Origin: Chloroflexota bacterium
Lineage (GTDB): Bacteria > Chloroflexota > Anaerolineae > Anaerolineales > Villigracilaceae
Reading direction: 5' to 3'
DNA length: 64,000 nucleotides
Assembly: GCA_021795965.1 (NCBI GenBank)
Contig: JAJYOU010000003.1
Span: forward strand, 62,001-126,000
Part shown: positions 51,778 through 60,115 of the stretch, piece by piece
Layout of the letters: every line of letters begins with the position of its first letter
Position numbering within the stretch: the first letter of the stretch is position 1
Made by a program: the position numbers and the translations under genes
The notes under the pieces: generated by a model
What the model was told of the DNA's origin: nothing
The model's input: only the letters and a program-made list of their open reading frames with translations
Database searches by the model: none

Positions 51778-51972
51778 ATGCAAGTCAAATGCCCGTACTG
51801 CTCCATGCCCTTTGCCTTAACCAATGAACAAATCACCGAGGCGATTGAAATTTTCAAAAAAGGTGAAAGTACCCATTTTGATGCCCACTGCCCAAAGTGC
51901 CGGCACACCACGAAAGTGAGCAAAGAGATCTTTGAACTGAACCCGGTTTACAAAAACATGATGAAAGGTTGA
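51778..51972 (+). CDS. Small zinc-ribbon protein (two CxxC knuckles)
   Basis: 64 aa. AAAAGGAG lies 7 nt before the ATG. CPYC near the N-terminus and CPKC about 35 residues later, a classic zinc-ribbon pair, with a short helix between (TNEQITEAIEIFKK). 8 nt before the HAD gene. Function unknown; adaptor or nucleic-acid binding role is conjecture. Confidence 0.8.
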   Translation: MQVKCPYCSMPFALTNEQITEAIEIFKKGESTHFDAHCPKCRHTTKVSKEIFELNPVYKNMMKG

Positions 51973-51980
51973 CCTGACTC

Positions 51981-52583
51981 ATGCCCATCAAAGCCATTTA
52001 TGTCGATTTCGGCGGCGTCATTTTGACAACCACCTCACCCCAGCCTCGCAGTACTCTTGCCGCCGAATTCGGCATGACCGAAAGCGAAATGGTGCGCTTT
52101 GTTTTTAATTGCGAGACGGCTTCCCTGGCTTCCCTCGGCAAAATTTCTGAAGAAGATCATTGGCTGGATGTCACCCGCCGCTTAAAATTACCCGCATCTG
52201 AAATGCCGCGCATCCGGGATACTTTTTTCGGTGGAGATGAGTTAAACCAGGATCTGCTGCAGTTGTTGCGATCCCTGCGAAAAACGCACAAGATTGGGTT
52301 GATCAGCAACGGCTGGGACGGTTTGCGAAGCTGGATCACTGCCCATCAGATTGATGATGTCTTTGACCGGATGACCATTTCCTGCGAGGTGGGAATCACC
52401 AAGCCTGATGCGCGGATTTACCAAATTGCGCTCGCTAATTTTTCAGTCAATCCTGCTGAAGCCATCTTTGTGGATGATACTGAAAAGAACGTTACAGCCT
52501 GCCTAGCCCTCGGCATGCATGGAATCCTGTTTCAGAATTCCCAGCAGGTGATCAAGGATATTCATCGCCTGCTGGTCATGTAA
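51981..52583 (+). CDS. HAD superfamily hydrolase (IA type)
   Basis: 200 aa. Motif I is VDFGGVILT (the nucleophile position DFGGV; the second Asp of the usual DxD is Gly, as in the epoxide-hydrolase-like/phosphonatase-like subset), motif II LISNGWDG, motif III Lys in GITKPDARIY, and motif IV FVDDTEKNV. Probably a small-molecule phosphatase or dehalogenase-like protein. Substrate unknown. Confidence 0.85.
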   Translation: MPIKAIYVDFGGVILTTTSPQPRSTLAAEFGMTESEMVRFVFNCETASLASLGKISEEDHWLDVTRRLKLPASEMPRIRDTFFGGDELNQDLLQLLRSLRKTHKIGLISNGWDGLRSWITAHQIDDVFDRMTISCEVGITKPDARIYQIALANFSVNPAEAIFVDDTEKNVTACLALGMHGILFQNSQQVIKDIHRLLVM

Positions 52584-52670
52584 CTTTTTCAAGTTTTCAT
52601 CAAATTCGCTCTGGTTCGCACATCAATCGGAAAATTGATCGCGATTCCCCCCGACAATATTGCAGTTAAC

Positions 52671-52686
52671 CTCCCAATCCTGGGAG
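52671..52686. terminator. Short hairpin between convergent HAD and HIT genes
   Basis: CTCCCA / TGGGAG with a 4-nt loop in the 126-nt spacer. No U-tract, so a weak terminator candidate. Confidence 0.35.
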
Positions 52687-52709
52687 CGGCAACTTTATTC
52701 CACTTTTGA

Positions 52710-53165
52710 TTAATTTCCCAGCGCTTCCATTCGTTTCTTAATCGCCGCCCGGATGGAATCCATCATGGGTTTGTAACGCTCAAGATCCAAGGGCGGAGCC
52801 TGGGACAAATCATAAAACCAGACTGGACCTTTACGCATTGTCTCGGGTTCAGCGTCATAGCGCGGAATGATGTGGGCATGAAGCGCAGGATCGCTGTTCC
52901 CCAGGATTTCATAATTAATTCTCACTGCCCCGGTGACTTCCAAAAGTGCGTCGCCTATCAGGCTCATGTCCCGCAAAAACGTGACGCGCTCCGCCAGGTT
53001 CAGCGTATTTAAATCCGGGGGAACAGGGTCTGGCAGTAAAAGACAATAGCCATTCAGGATTTGCATATCTGCCATGACCGCCCAGCCAGATTCCATCCGG
53101 CATAAAACAGTCGGATTTTCCCCTCTCTGTGCAGAAAGCACCCTCTCGTGAATCATTGTTGGCAT
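52710..53165 (-). CDS. HIT-like protein
   Basis: 151 aa from the ATG at 53165 (GAAGG 7 nt upstream). C-terminal segment LHAHIIPRY (His96, His98) is the HIT motif HxHxHxx-like with the first His replaced by Ala94; the NYEILGNSDPA stretch before it and CLLLPDPVPP earlier fit the fold. The middle His is the nucleophile in HIT nucleotide hydrolases/transferases, so activity may persist. Longer upstream starts lack ribosome-binding sites. Confidence 0.7.
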   Translation of the reverse strand: MPTMIHERVLSAQRGENPTVLCRMESGWAVMADMQILNGYCLLLPDPVPPDLNTLNLAERVTFLRDMSLIGDALLEVTGAVRINYEILGNSDPALHAHIIPRYDAEPETMRKGPVWFYDLSQAPPLDLERYKPMMDSIRAAIKKRMEALGN

Positions 53166-53336
53166 GTTATTACCTTCAAACATCCTTCCAGCCCGGCAAA
53201 TCCGGTAAGAAGAAAAACCCATCACGGTGGGATAAACCCGTAAAACCTTTTGGATGAATTTTCCCGTTTTCGTTATCAGAACTATTTACCGGCAGAAAAA
53301 AAGCAGGTCAAAAAATAATTTTATCCATCCAGCGGG

Positions 53337-54353
53337 TTAATTTGATTCAACCGCTTGAAAATTTTGCAGCAGGTCTGACCAGAAGGAATCTCTTTCCCCG
53401 GGTACAAAGGGAATATAAAGTGAGAGCCGGTCTGCCAGGCTCTGGTAACGGCGCTTGAGTTCGACCCCAAGATCATGTGAGTTCTCTGCCTCAATACAAA
53501 ATTCTGAGAGCATCTGATCACTGATCAAAGCCGGCATCTCCCCCCATTGTCCATGCGCCGCCAGCCCGGAAAGCTTTTCACCAGTTTCAGCCCAGCCATG
53601 ATGTTCGAGAACAGGTCGATAGGAGGGTGTCGAGGCATAAAATGCGACCTGCTGCCGGCAAAATTCCCGTTCAAACTCGTTGGTGGCTGCGAATACAGAA
53701 ACCGCCAGGGTCACATCTTCCCGGCTGCGTTCATGCTTTTGAGCGCTTTCTGAAATGGCCGGCAGGATGACTTCCTTAAGATAACTGGGGGTGTGAAAAG
53801 GATGGGCATGGAAACCTTCGCAGCATTCCCCTGCCAGCCTGGCAAGACCCTGGTTCACTCCCGCAATATAAATGGGAATTTCCGGGTGAGAGATCTCACC
53901 GGGATTAAAGAAGGGGGTCATCAGGGTGATCTTGTAATATTCCCCTCTGAAATTCAGCGGAACACCGGTTTGCCAGGTATTCCACAAAGCGCGCATCACC
54001 AGGATCTGCTCCCTCAGTTTTCCCACGACAGAATCAGGCCATGCCATTCCAAAACGTCGTTCAATGTGAGCCTTGACCTGGGTCCCAAGACCCAGGATGA
54101 ACCTCCCCCTGGACTGCGCTGCCAGGTCCCAGGCAGTGTATGCGAGCGTGGTTGGTGAGCGTCCAAAAGATACGGCAATGCCGGTGCCTGAAATCAGCCT
54201 TTCGGTATGTTCAGCAATCAGTGCATGCGGTAGGAAAGGGTCATGCTGGGTTTCCTGGGTCCAAATCGCCGAAAAACCCAGCCGCTCTGCGGCAATGGCG
54301 GTTTCAGGTACGTCCTTGAGTGGTAGAGGCGCCAGGGCAGCGTCAAACTTCAT
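53337..54353 (-). CDS. LLM class flavin/F420-dependent oxidoreductase
   Basis: 338 aa from the ATG at 54353, preceded by a perfect AAGGAGG 5 nt away. Luciferase-like TIM barrel. Seen: AIAAERLGFSAIWTQETQHDPFLPHALIAEHTERL, AVSFGRSPTTLAYTAWDLAAQSRGRFILGLGTQ, and VPLNFRGEYYKIT, with IPIYIAGVN later. F420 use is common for this class (TIGR03617-like) but FMN cannot be excluded. Upstream reading to 54446 overlaps the next gene. Confidence 0.88.
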   Translation of the reverse strand: MKFDAALAPLPLKDVPETAIAAERLGFSAIWTQETQHDPFLPHALIAEHTERLISGTGIAVSFGRSPTTLAYTAWDLAAQSRGRFILGLGTQVKAHIERRFGMAWPDSVVGKLREQILVMRALWNTWQTGVPLNFRGEYYKITLMTPFFNPGEISHPEIPIYIAGVNQGLARLAGECCEGFHAHPFHTPSYLKEVILPAISESAQKHERSREDVTLAVSVFAATNEFEREFCRQQVAFYASTPSYRPVLEHHGWAETGEKLSGLAAHGQWGEMPALISDQMLSEFCIEAENSHDLGVELKRRYQSLADRLSLYIPFVPGERDSFWSDLLQNFQAVESN

Positions 54354-54415
54354 AATGACCTCCTTGGAATAACCAACCTGAGAAATATGAAAAAGCGAAA
54401 CAGGGCAAACCCTGG

Positions 54416-55465
54416 TCAATCTGTAAGCAGGTATGCCGAGATCCAATTCGATGTGGCTAAAAGTGCATCCAAATGAGTTCTCTCATAATTATGAGAAGCA
54501 TCCACACCCGGTCCGATCAAAGCTAAAGCCACGTCTCCCCCCGCCCGCCAGAAGGCTTCGCCGTCTGATCCATAATATGGGTAGATATCCGTTTTAAATG
54601 GGATATTGTTTTGTTCTGCAACCTGGCGGAGCTTTTGGCTCATCCCGTGATGGTAGGGTCCCCCGCTGTCCTTGAGGCATAACGTGGCATGAAATTCATC
54701 CGAGTTCTGACCATCTCCGATGGCTGCCATATCCACCGCCAGTAATTCTTGAACACAATCAGGGATTCCGGTGGCGGCACCGTGACCGACTTCTTCGTAA
54801 TTGCTGAAGTGAAAATACACCGTCTGAGCGGGCTGTAAACCGGCTTCGACCAGGGCGCGGATGGACGCCACAATGGTTGCAACTCCAGCCTTGTCATCCA
54901 GGAAACGCGAGCGGATAAAGCCTTCCGTTACCTCCACGCGCGGGTCAAATGCCACAAAATCACCGATCTGGATCCCCAATGCCAGGGTTTCAGCGGCATT
55001 GGTGCTGCGGGCATCCAACCTTACCTCCATATTTTCTTCACTGCGCCTGGTCTCGTTCACCAAATTTCCATGCACATGGACGGATGCTTTTTCAAACAAA
55101 TAAGAACCACGAATTTTTCCACCTTTATTCAACAAGACCCGGCAGCCCTCTGTTTCAACACCATTCAGGATTAATCCACCGATGCGGGAAAGTTTCAGGC
55201 GTCCATTTGGTTTAATTTCCTTGACCATGGCTCCCAGCGTATCCACATGGGCAGTCAAAGCGCGGGGTGCATCTGATTTCAGACCTTCCCAGCAAACCAC
55301 CAATGCACCTTTGCGTGAGCGGGAAATTTCCAACTGGGGGTAAATGCTGAGGGTTTTCTCGATAAAGGTAAGCGCCTCATCGGTAAAACCGGTGGGTGAA
55401 TCAATATTCAGCAGATCAACAAGAAATTGCTTTAAAAAATCCGGGTTGATGACAGGGATGGACAT
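54416..55465 (-). CDS. M42 family metallopeptidase (glutamyl-aminopeptidase/endoglucanase M type)
   Basis: 349 aa from the ATG at 55465 (AGGAG 7 nt upstream). Dinuclear metal site is readable: LTAHVDTLGAMV (His, Asp), FLDDKAGVATIVAS (bridging Asp), FSNYEEVGHGA (Glu-Glu), AIGDGQNSDE, and the C-terminal DASHNYERTHLDAL with a ligand His. Tetrahedral (TET) aminopeptidases have this pattern. Downstream of the thioesterase (10-nt gap), so co-transcribed. Confidence 0.9.
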   Translation of the reverse strand: MSIPVINPDFLKQFLVDLLNIDSPTGFTDEALTFIEKTLSIYPQLEISRSRKGALVVCWEGLKSDAPRALTAHVDTLGAMVKEIKPNGRLKLSRIGGLILNGVETEGCRVLLNKGGKIRGSYLFEKASVHVHGNLVNETRRSEENMEVRLDARSTNAAETLALGIQIGDFVAFDPRVEVTEGFIRSRFLDDKAGVATIVASIRALVEAGLQPAQTVYFHFSNYEEVGHGAATGIPDCVQELLAVDMAAIGDGQNSDEFHATLCLKDSGGPYHHGMSQKLRQVAEQNNIPFKTDIYPYYGSDGEAFWRAGGDVALALIGPGVDASHNYERTHLDALLATSNWISAYLLTD

Positions 55466-55475
55466 GTTTAATCTC

Positions 55476-55898
55476 CTAATCCAGATGTTCAAATTTACTG
55501 ATGATTGACCGCCAGTTTTCCGGGATGGGAATGGTGGAAAGGCTGTAGTAATCATACGCCACCAAGATGGTGGAGCCTGTCGCCAATTCAGCCTCATCGT
55601 CCATGCCTGCCAGCCGGTAATCCATCGTCATGGATTTATTTCCCATCTTATGAATGGCGGTATCAACCATAACTTTCATCCCAAAAAGAATGGGTTTCAG
55701 ATAAGTGATCCGGGCTTCAGCGATGATGATGCCTACTTTAAGAAATGATTCGCCGGGATCATAGAGACCCAGATGGATCAGGTAATTTATGCGAGCTTGT
55801 TCAAAATAGGATAAAAATTGCGCATTATTGACATGCCCCTGGGGATCAAGATCGGAATAACGGATTTCAATTGGGTGGGAAAATTGATATTTGGCCAT
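55476..55898 (-). CDS. Acyl-CoA thioesterase (4HBT/YbgC family)
   Basis: 140 aa hot-dog fold. Seen: YSDLDPQGHVNNAQFLSYFEQARINYL, with the catalytic Asp in DLDPQGHVNN, then EARITYLKPILFGMKV. It would hydrolyse acyl-CoA thioesters, perhaps in membrane or proofreading roles. First gene of a two-gene unit with the M42 peptidase. Confidence 0.9.
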   Translation of the reverse strand: MAKYQFSHPIEIRYSDLDPQGHVNNAQFLSYFEQARINYLIHLGLYDPGESFLKVGIIIAEARITYLKPILFGMKVMVDTAIHKMGNKSMTMDYRLAGMDDEAELATGSTILVAYDYYSLSTIPIPENWRSIISKFEHLD

Positions 55899-56108
55899 GG
55901 ATGAATTATATATCCTTTCGTAAAATTCAAGATTGTGGCATTTTTAATCCGATCTTTTTTCTCCTGACGAGAGCTGGAAATTGCCGCGCTGCCCTACAGC
56001 CGGCAGATGATATTGAGAAAGATGATCGTGTCTCTACACGGTATTTTTTGTGCCGCCTAAAAGCATGATAGAATTAATGTGCTAGAATTCTATTTTTGGA
56101 TAAATATC

Positions 56109-56351
56109 ATGAAAACATTGCGCGCATCGGATATCGGAACTTACATGTACTGCCATCGTGCCTGGTGGTACCGCGTCCATGGGCAGGAATCCATCAATCA
56201 CACGGAGCTGGCTGCCGGGTTGGAACTGCATCGCAGGCACGGGCGCCGGGTGCTGGTGGCTGGTTTGATCAGGGTCGTCGCGTTTATCCTACTTTTATCA
56301 GCCTGCGCCTTGATTACATTTTTTGGACTGACCACTTTCCTGGGAAAATGA
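56109..56351 (+). CDS. Cas4-like nuclease, N-terminal half with membrane segment (open reading frame 1)
   Basis: 80 aa. ATG at 56109. The start KTLRASDIGTYMYCHRAWWY carries the first [4Fe-4S] cysteine of Cas4 (Cys15), and AAGLELHRRH matches the Cas4 G-x(n)-H motif (His41). From about 48 to 78 a hydrophobic segment (LVAGLIRVVAFILLLSACALITF) follows, which is not part of known Cas4 proteins. The frame ends at TGA 56349-56351, where the next frame begins (ATGATG at 56348). The slippery heptamer G GGA AAA lies at 56342-56348, in the right phase for a -1 shift into the next frame. The half alone has no nuclease motif. No CRISPR array or other cas gene is nearby. Confidence 0.65.
   Translation: MKTLRASDIGTYMYCHRAWWYRVHGQESINHTELAAGLELHRRHGRRVLVAGLIRVVAFILLLSACALITFFGLTTFLGK
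56342..56348 (+). promoter_or_regulatory. Candidate -1 frameshift slippery heptamer
   Basis: G GGA AAA read in the phase of the first Cas4-like frame (codons GGA AAA, then TGA). A -1 slip would continue with ATG ATG CTG of the second frame and join both halves into about 253 residues. Phage lambda G/GT uses a similar G GGA AAG site. The same point also carries an ATGATG that could serve reinitiation. Confidence 0.5.
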
Positions 56352-56869
56352 TGCTGTACCTCTACCTGGCAATTTTTATCCTGATCCTGGGGCTGCTCCT
56401 GCTCTGGCTGGCAGCCCGCTCCCAAAAATCAGCCGGGCTTCCGGGCGGGCGGATCATCTATACCGATACCCGCGCCTGGGGCAGCAAACTTGAAAAATCA
56501 CTTTATGACAGCTCGCTCGGTTTAACCGGGAAACCTGATTATCTTGTCGAAAAAGACGGGCAGATTATCCCGGTCGAAGTGAAATCTGGGCGGGCGCCAG
56601 AAGAACCTTATGATTCCCACATCTTTCAATTGGCAGTTTACTGTCTCCTGGTGGAAAAAACCATGAACCGCAAACCTCCCTATGGAATTATCCATTACGA
56701 AAACAGGGATTTTGCCATTGATTACACTGATGATCTCAGAAAATCTGTGCTCGATTTGCTGATTGATATTCGCAGCAACGAACGCCGCAGCGATATTCCG
56801 CGATCTCACAACATCAGTCTGCGTTGTGCAAAATGTGGCTTCCGGAATGTTTGTGAACAGAAGCTTTAG
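56348..56869 (+). CDS. Cas4-like nuclease, C-terminal half with membrane segment (open reading frame 2)
   Basis: 173 aa from the ATG at 56348 (a second ATG follows). A hydrophobic segment (about 2-22, LYLYLAIFILILGLLLLWLA), then a PD-(D/E)XK core: Asp64 in GKPDYLV, Glu77 and Lys79 in VEVKSG, Gln94-x3-Tyr98 (FQLAVYC), and the C-terminal cluster cysteines C160-x2-C163-x5-C169 (CAKCGFRNVC). With Cys15 of the first frame these give the four cysteines of a Cas4 [4Fe-4S] site. The two halves together would place a transmembrane hairpin in the middle of a Cas4 fold and keep both ends in the cytosol. A frameshift mutation is the plain alternative. Confidence 0.7.
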   Translation: MMLYLYLAIFILILGLLLLWLAARSQKSAGLPGGRIIYTDTRAWGSKLEKSLYDSSLGLTGKPDYLVEKDGQIIPVEVKSGRAPEEPYDSHIFQLAVYCLLVEKTMNRKPPYGIIHYENRDFAIDYTDDLRKSVLDLLIDIRSNERRSDIPRSHNISLRCAKCGFRNVCEQKL

Positions 56870-56919
56870 TTTCGATTTCTGAAAAATCAATAATCCCCTT
56901 TAAGCTTTATAATTTGAGT

Positions 56920-57789
56920 ATGAATACAATCACTCCTCCCCGCCGCATCGTGGTGACCGGTCACCCCAAGCTGCTCGATTCCCTCGAAGAATCCGCAGCG
57001 ATTTCGGCTTATATCAAAACCAAGGGTCTCGAAGCACCCCCATTTGGTTCCCTTTACGATGAAAAAATACGCAAGCGAGTCCACGCAGGTGAATTTGACC
57101 TTCTGATAGCTGTAGGCGGCGACGGAACCATGCTCCGCGCCGGTCATTTATGCGCACCACATAACATTCCCATCCTGGGTGTTAATCGCGGAAGACTTGG
57201 ATTTTTATACCAGGTCGAAGAAGGCGGCTGGCAATCCATGATCGATCGTCTCCTCGCCGGAGATTTTTGGGTTGAAAACCGCATGATGCTCAACGCTGAA
57301 CACCTTCGCGCGGGCGAAAAACTTGGTTCCTGGTCTGCCTTGAACGATGCAGTGGTCAGCCGGGGTGCTTTGCTGCGCCCCATCCATGTCAAAGCCAGCG
57401 TGGATGAGCAGTATTTAACCACATATGTGGCGGATGGGTTGATCGCTTCCACCGCCACTGGTTCCACCGCTTACGCCCTCGCCTCCGGAGGACCCATCCT
57501 CCCACCCGAACTGCGAAATATATTGGTAATTCCGATCGCCCCTCATCTTTCCGTAGATCGTGCGGTCGTTTTATCTGAAGGTTCCACGGTCAGCATGACA
57601 GTTTTAACTGAAAATGCCGTGCTGAGTGTGGATGGGCAAATCCCCGTCGGGCTGGCGGAAGAGGACAGGGTGGACGTCAGGGCTGGCGAAGATACTGTTA
57701 AATTTATCCGGTTCGGGGATCAGGGCTATTTTTATCGCAACCTGACCGCCCATATGAACGTTAACACTACCATTGGATTGCCTCGATGA
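56920..57789 (+). CDS. nadK: NAD kinase
   Basis: 289 aa from the ATG at 56920. Phosphorylates NAD to NADP. GGDGTMLRA is the family GGDGT motif, followed by GVNRGRLGFL, NDAVVSRG, the conserved ADGLIASTATGSTAYALASGGPI, and VDGQIPV. The C-terminus overlaps the next start (ATGA). First gene of a run of plus-strand genes. Confidence 0.93.
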   Translation: MNTITPPRRIVVTGHPKLLDSLEESAAISAYIKTKGLEAPPFGSLYDEKIRKRVHAGEFDLLIAVGGDGTMLRAGHLCAPHNIPILGVNRGRLGFLYQVEEGGWQSMIDRLLAGDFWVENRMMLNAEHLRAGEKLGSWSALNDAVVSRGALLRPIHVKASVDEQYLTTYVADGLIASTATGSTAYALASGGPILPPELRNILVIPIAPHLSVDRAVVLSEGSTVSMTVLTENAVLSVDGQIPVGLAEEDRVDVRAGEDTVKFIRFGDQGYFYRNLTAHMNVNTTIGLPR

Positions 57790-58307
57790 GCGAACCAGAG
57801 ACTTTATATTGCGCCAATCACCCCAATGTTGAAACCTTGCTGCGCTGCAGCCGCTGCAACAAACCCATTTGCGCCAAATGCGCCATAAAATCACCGGTGG
57901 GCTATCTCTGCCCGGAATGTGTTCGCAGCCAGCAAAAATTATTCGATACCGCGCAATTGCAGGATTACCTGCTGGGCGGGGTGGTTGCACTCATTCTCTC
58001 AGGGGTTGCGAGTGTCATCATCAGCCTGGTCGGTTCGATCGGTTTTATTGGCTGGTTCCTGGTGGTTGCCATTGCTCCAACCGCCGGGGTGATCATCGCC
58101 GAAAGCACCCGCTACGTCATCCGACGCCATCGCTCGCGTAATTTATTTATCACCATTGCGGTCGCAGTCGGTCTCGGAGCAGTTCCTGTATTATTGTTCC
58201 AGCTTTTTTCCGGCAATATTTGGGGGCTTGCCTTTCAGGGTATTTACCTCTTCATCGCCATCCCAGCCCTTTATACGCGCCTCTCTGGAATCCAAATTTT
58301 TAAATAA
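57786..58307 (+). CDS. B-box-type zinc-finger membrane protein
   Basis: 173 aa. N-terminal zinc finger CANH-x(8)-CSRCNKPICAKCAIKSPVGYLCPEC (B-box/zf-like cysteines), then three or four transmembrane helices from about residue 60 (YLLGGVVALILSGVASVIIS...). The start overlaps nadK by 4 nt. Proteins with a B-box zinc finger and small membrane domain are common near rhomboid and stress genes; the function is unknown. Confidence 0.8.
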   Translation: MSEPETLYCANHPNVETLLRCSRCNKPICAKCAIKSPVGYLCPECVRSQQKLFDTAQLQDYLLGGVVALILSGVASVIISLVGSIGFIGWFLVVAIAPTAGVIIAESTRYVIRRHRSRNLFITIAVAVGLGAVPVLLFQLFSGNIWGLAFQGIYLFIAIPALYTRLSGIQIFK

Positions 58308-58310
58308 CCC

Positions 58311-60050
58311 ATGCTGACCGAACTCCGCATCGAAAACTTTGCCATCATTGACAAGCTTGAACTTGAATTTTCATCAGGCTTGATTATTTTTACTGGCGAA
58401 ACCGGTGCCGGGAAATCCATCATCATGGATGCCCTCGAGATGCTTCTGGGGGGGCGTGCGGATGCCTCGGTTTTGAGAACTGATGCCGAGCGAGCCAGCG
58501 TCGAAGGCGTTTTCAAACTCACCCAGGGCAACCGGCAGTCTATTCTTGATTTGCTGCTGCGGGAAGACCTGCTCGACGATGAGAATTACGTCGTTCTCGC
58601 GCGGGAAGTAAAACGGGAAGGACGTTCCACCGCCCGTATCAATGGAATTACGGTCAACGTCGCCCTGTTGAAAGAAATTGGCAAGTACCTGGTGGATATT
58701 CATGGGCAAACCGAGCACCTCTCCATCCTAGATCCGCACAGCCACCAGGGGCTGCTGGATCGCTATGCAAATGTGGCTGATCTCCTTTCCCGCTATCGCA
58801 AAATTTACTCCTCTCTCCAGGAACTGCGCGGTTCCATCAAAGAATTGCGCCTTGCCCAGGCTGATTCCACCCGCCGCATGGATATGCTCACGTTCCAGGT
58901 GACCGAAATTGAAGCCGCCAGGTTGAAACCGGGCGAGGATGAAGCTTTATACCAGGAGCGCACCCGCCTCGCTCATGCGGAGCAGCTGGCTGCCAGCGCA
59001 CAGGAAACTCTCCAAATCCTGGATGAAGGCACCCCCGAAACACCCTCGATCAGTGATCAGCTGGGTCGTGCGACCAAGACCTTGGCAGCCATGAGCCGCA
59101 TCGATACCCAGATTGATTTATCGCTGCGGATTGAAACTTTGAATGAAAGTATTGCCGAGATCTCACGGGAATTGCGTGATTACCTGGAAAGCATTGAATT
59201 TAATCCCAGGCGCCTGGAGGATGTGGAAGAGCGTCTGGATCTACTGCAGCGTCTGACCCGCAAATATGGCGGCAGCATTGAGGCAGTCATCGCGTTTGGG
59301 GAGAAAGCCCGGCTCGATTTGGAATCCATCAGCAATGCCAGCGAAAAAATCAATGAACTCAGCTCGCGTGAAGCTATATTGTTGAAAGACCTGGCAGATT
59401 TGGCAAACCAACTCTCAGAGAAGCGGAAAGCCGCCGCGGCAGAATTATCCAAAAAGGTGGAAATTGAACTGGATGATTTAAAAATGGCTTCGGCGCAGTT
59501 CAGCGTGGATTTTCAAACCAGGGCTGATCCTGCTGGGATTCCGCTGGGAAAAGATCATCGCCTGGCTTTTGACGAGAGTGGTTTCGACAAAATTGAATTT
59601 CTGGTAGCTCCCAACCCGGGAGAAGGTTTTAAACCGCTGGCAAAAATTGCCTCAGGCGGTGAAACTTCGCGTCTGATGCTGGCTTTGAAAAACACCATGG
59701 CAAACGAGGATCAAATTCCCAGCCTGGTCTTCGATGAAATTGACCAGGGAATTGGCGGGCGGGTAGGCGCGGTGGTCGGTCGAAAACTCTGGAACCTTGG
59801 ACGGATTCACCAGGTGCTCTGCGTCACCCATTTGCCCCAATTGGCTGCCTTTGGTGATCAGCATTTCCGCGTCCAAAAATTGATCAGTAATCAACGCACC
59901 ACGAGCCAGGTTGTGGCTCTTAAAGATGAGGAACGGCTGGTGGAACTTGCTCAAATGCTGGGGGAAGTGACAGAAGGAACCCTGCGGTCTGCACATGATC
60001 TTCTGCAGGCGGCTGAAACAATGGCGTCCACTCCCTCCCCTAAGAGTTGA
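58311..60050 (+). CDS. recN: DNA repair protein RecN
   Basis: 579 aa, SMC-like ATPase of double-strand-break repair. N-terminal IENFAIIDKLELEFSSGLIIFTGETGAGKS (Walker A), DIHGQTEHLSILDP (RecN Q-loop region), a coiled-coil middle (about 160-400), then KIASGGETSRLMLALK (signature) and LVFDEIDQGIGGRVG (Walker B) with LCVTHLPQLAAFGDQHF. Full length. 3 nt after the zinc-finger membrane gene. Confidence 0.95.
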   Translation: MLTELRIENFAIIDKLELEFSSGLIIFTGETGAGKSIIMDALEMLLGGRADASVLRTDAERASVEGVFKLTQGNRQSILDLLLREDLLDDENYVVLAREVKREGRSTARINGITVNVALLKEIGKYLVDIHGQTEHLSILDPHSHQGLLDRYANVADLLSRYRKIYSSLQELRGSIKELRLAQADSTRRMDMLTFQVTEIEAARLKPGEDEALYQERTRLAHAEQLAASAQETLQILDEGTPETPSISDQLGRATKTLAAMSRIDTQIDLSLRIETLNESIAEISRELRDYLESIEFNPRRLEDVEERLDLLQRLTRKYGGSIEAVIAFGEKARLDLESISNASEKINELSSREAILLKDLADLANQLSEKRKAAAAELSKKVEIELDDLKMASAQFSVDFQTRADPAGIPLGKDHRLAFDESGFDKIEFLVAPNPGEGFKPLAKIASGGETSRLMLALKNTMANEDQIPSLVFDEIDQGIGGRVGAVVGRKLWNLGRIHQVLCVTHLPQLAAFGDQHFRVQKLISNQRTTSQVVALKDEERLVELAQMLGEVTEGTLRSAHDLLQAAETMASTPSPKS

Positions 60051-60115
60051 CTTTTCCTACCCAACAAGGTCCAACCAGATTTCCGCTCAACCTGTTGTTG
60101 TATAATGGGAACACA

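Noticed and set aside
51609-51923. 104-codon minus-strand frame upstream of clpC
   Set aside because: It overlaps the plus-strand zinc-ribbon gene, which has a strong ribosome-binding site and zinc ligands.
56096-56347. Upstream part of the long frame that contains the second Cas4-like half
   Set aside because: It has no ribosome-binding site and its translation (before residue 85) has no Cas4 features, while the first frame over the same bases does.
56109-56869. CRISPR-associated locus around the Cas4-like gene
   Set aside because: No direct repeats with regular spacers and no cas1, cas2 or effector genes within the window.
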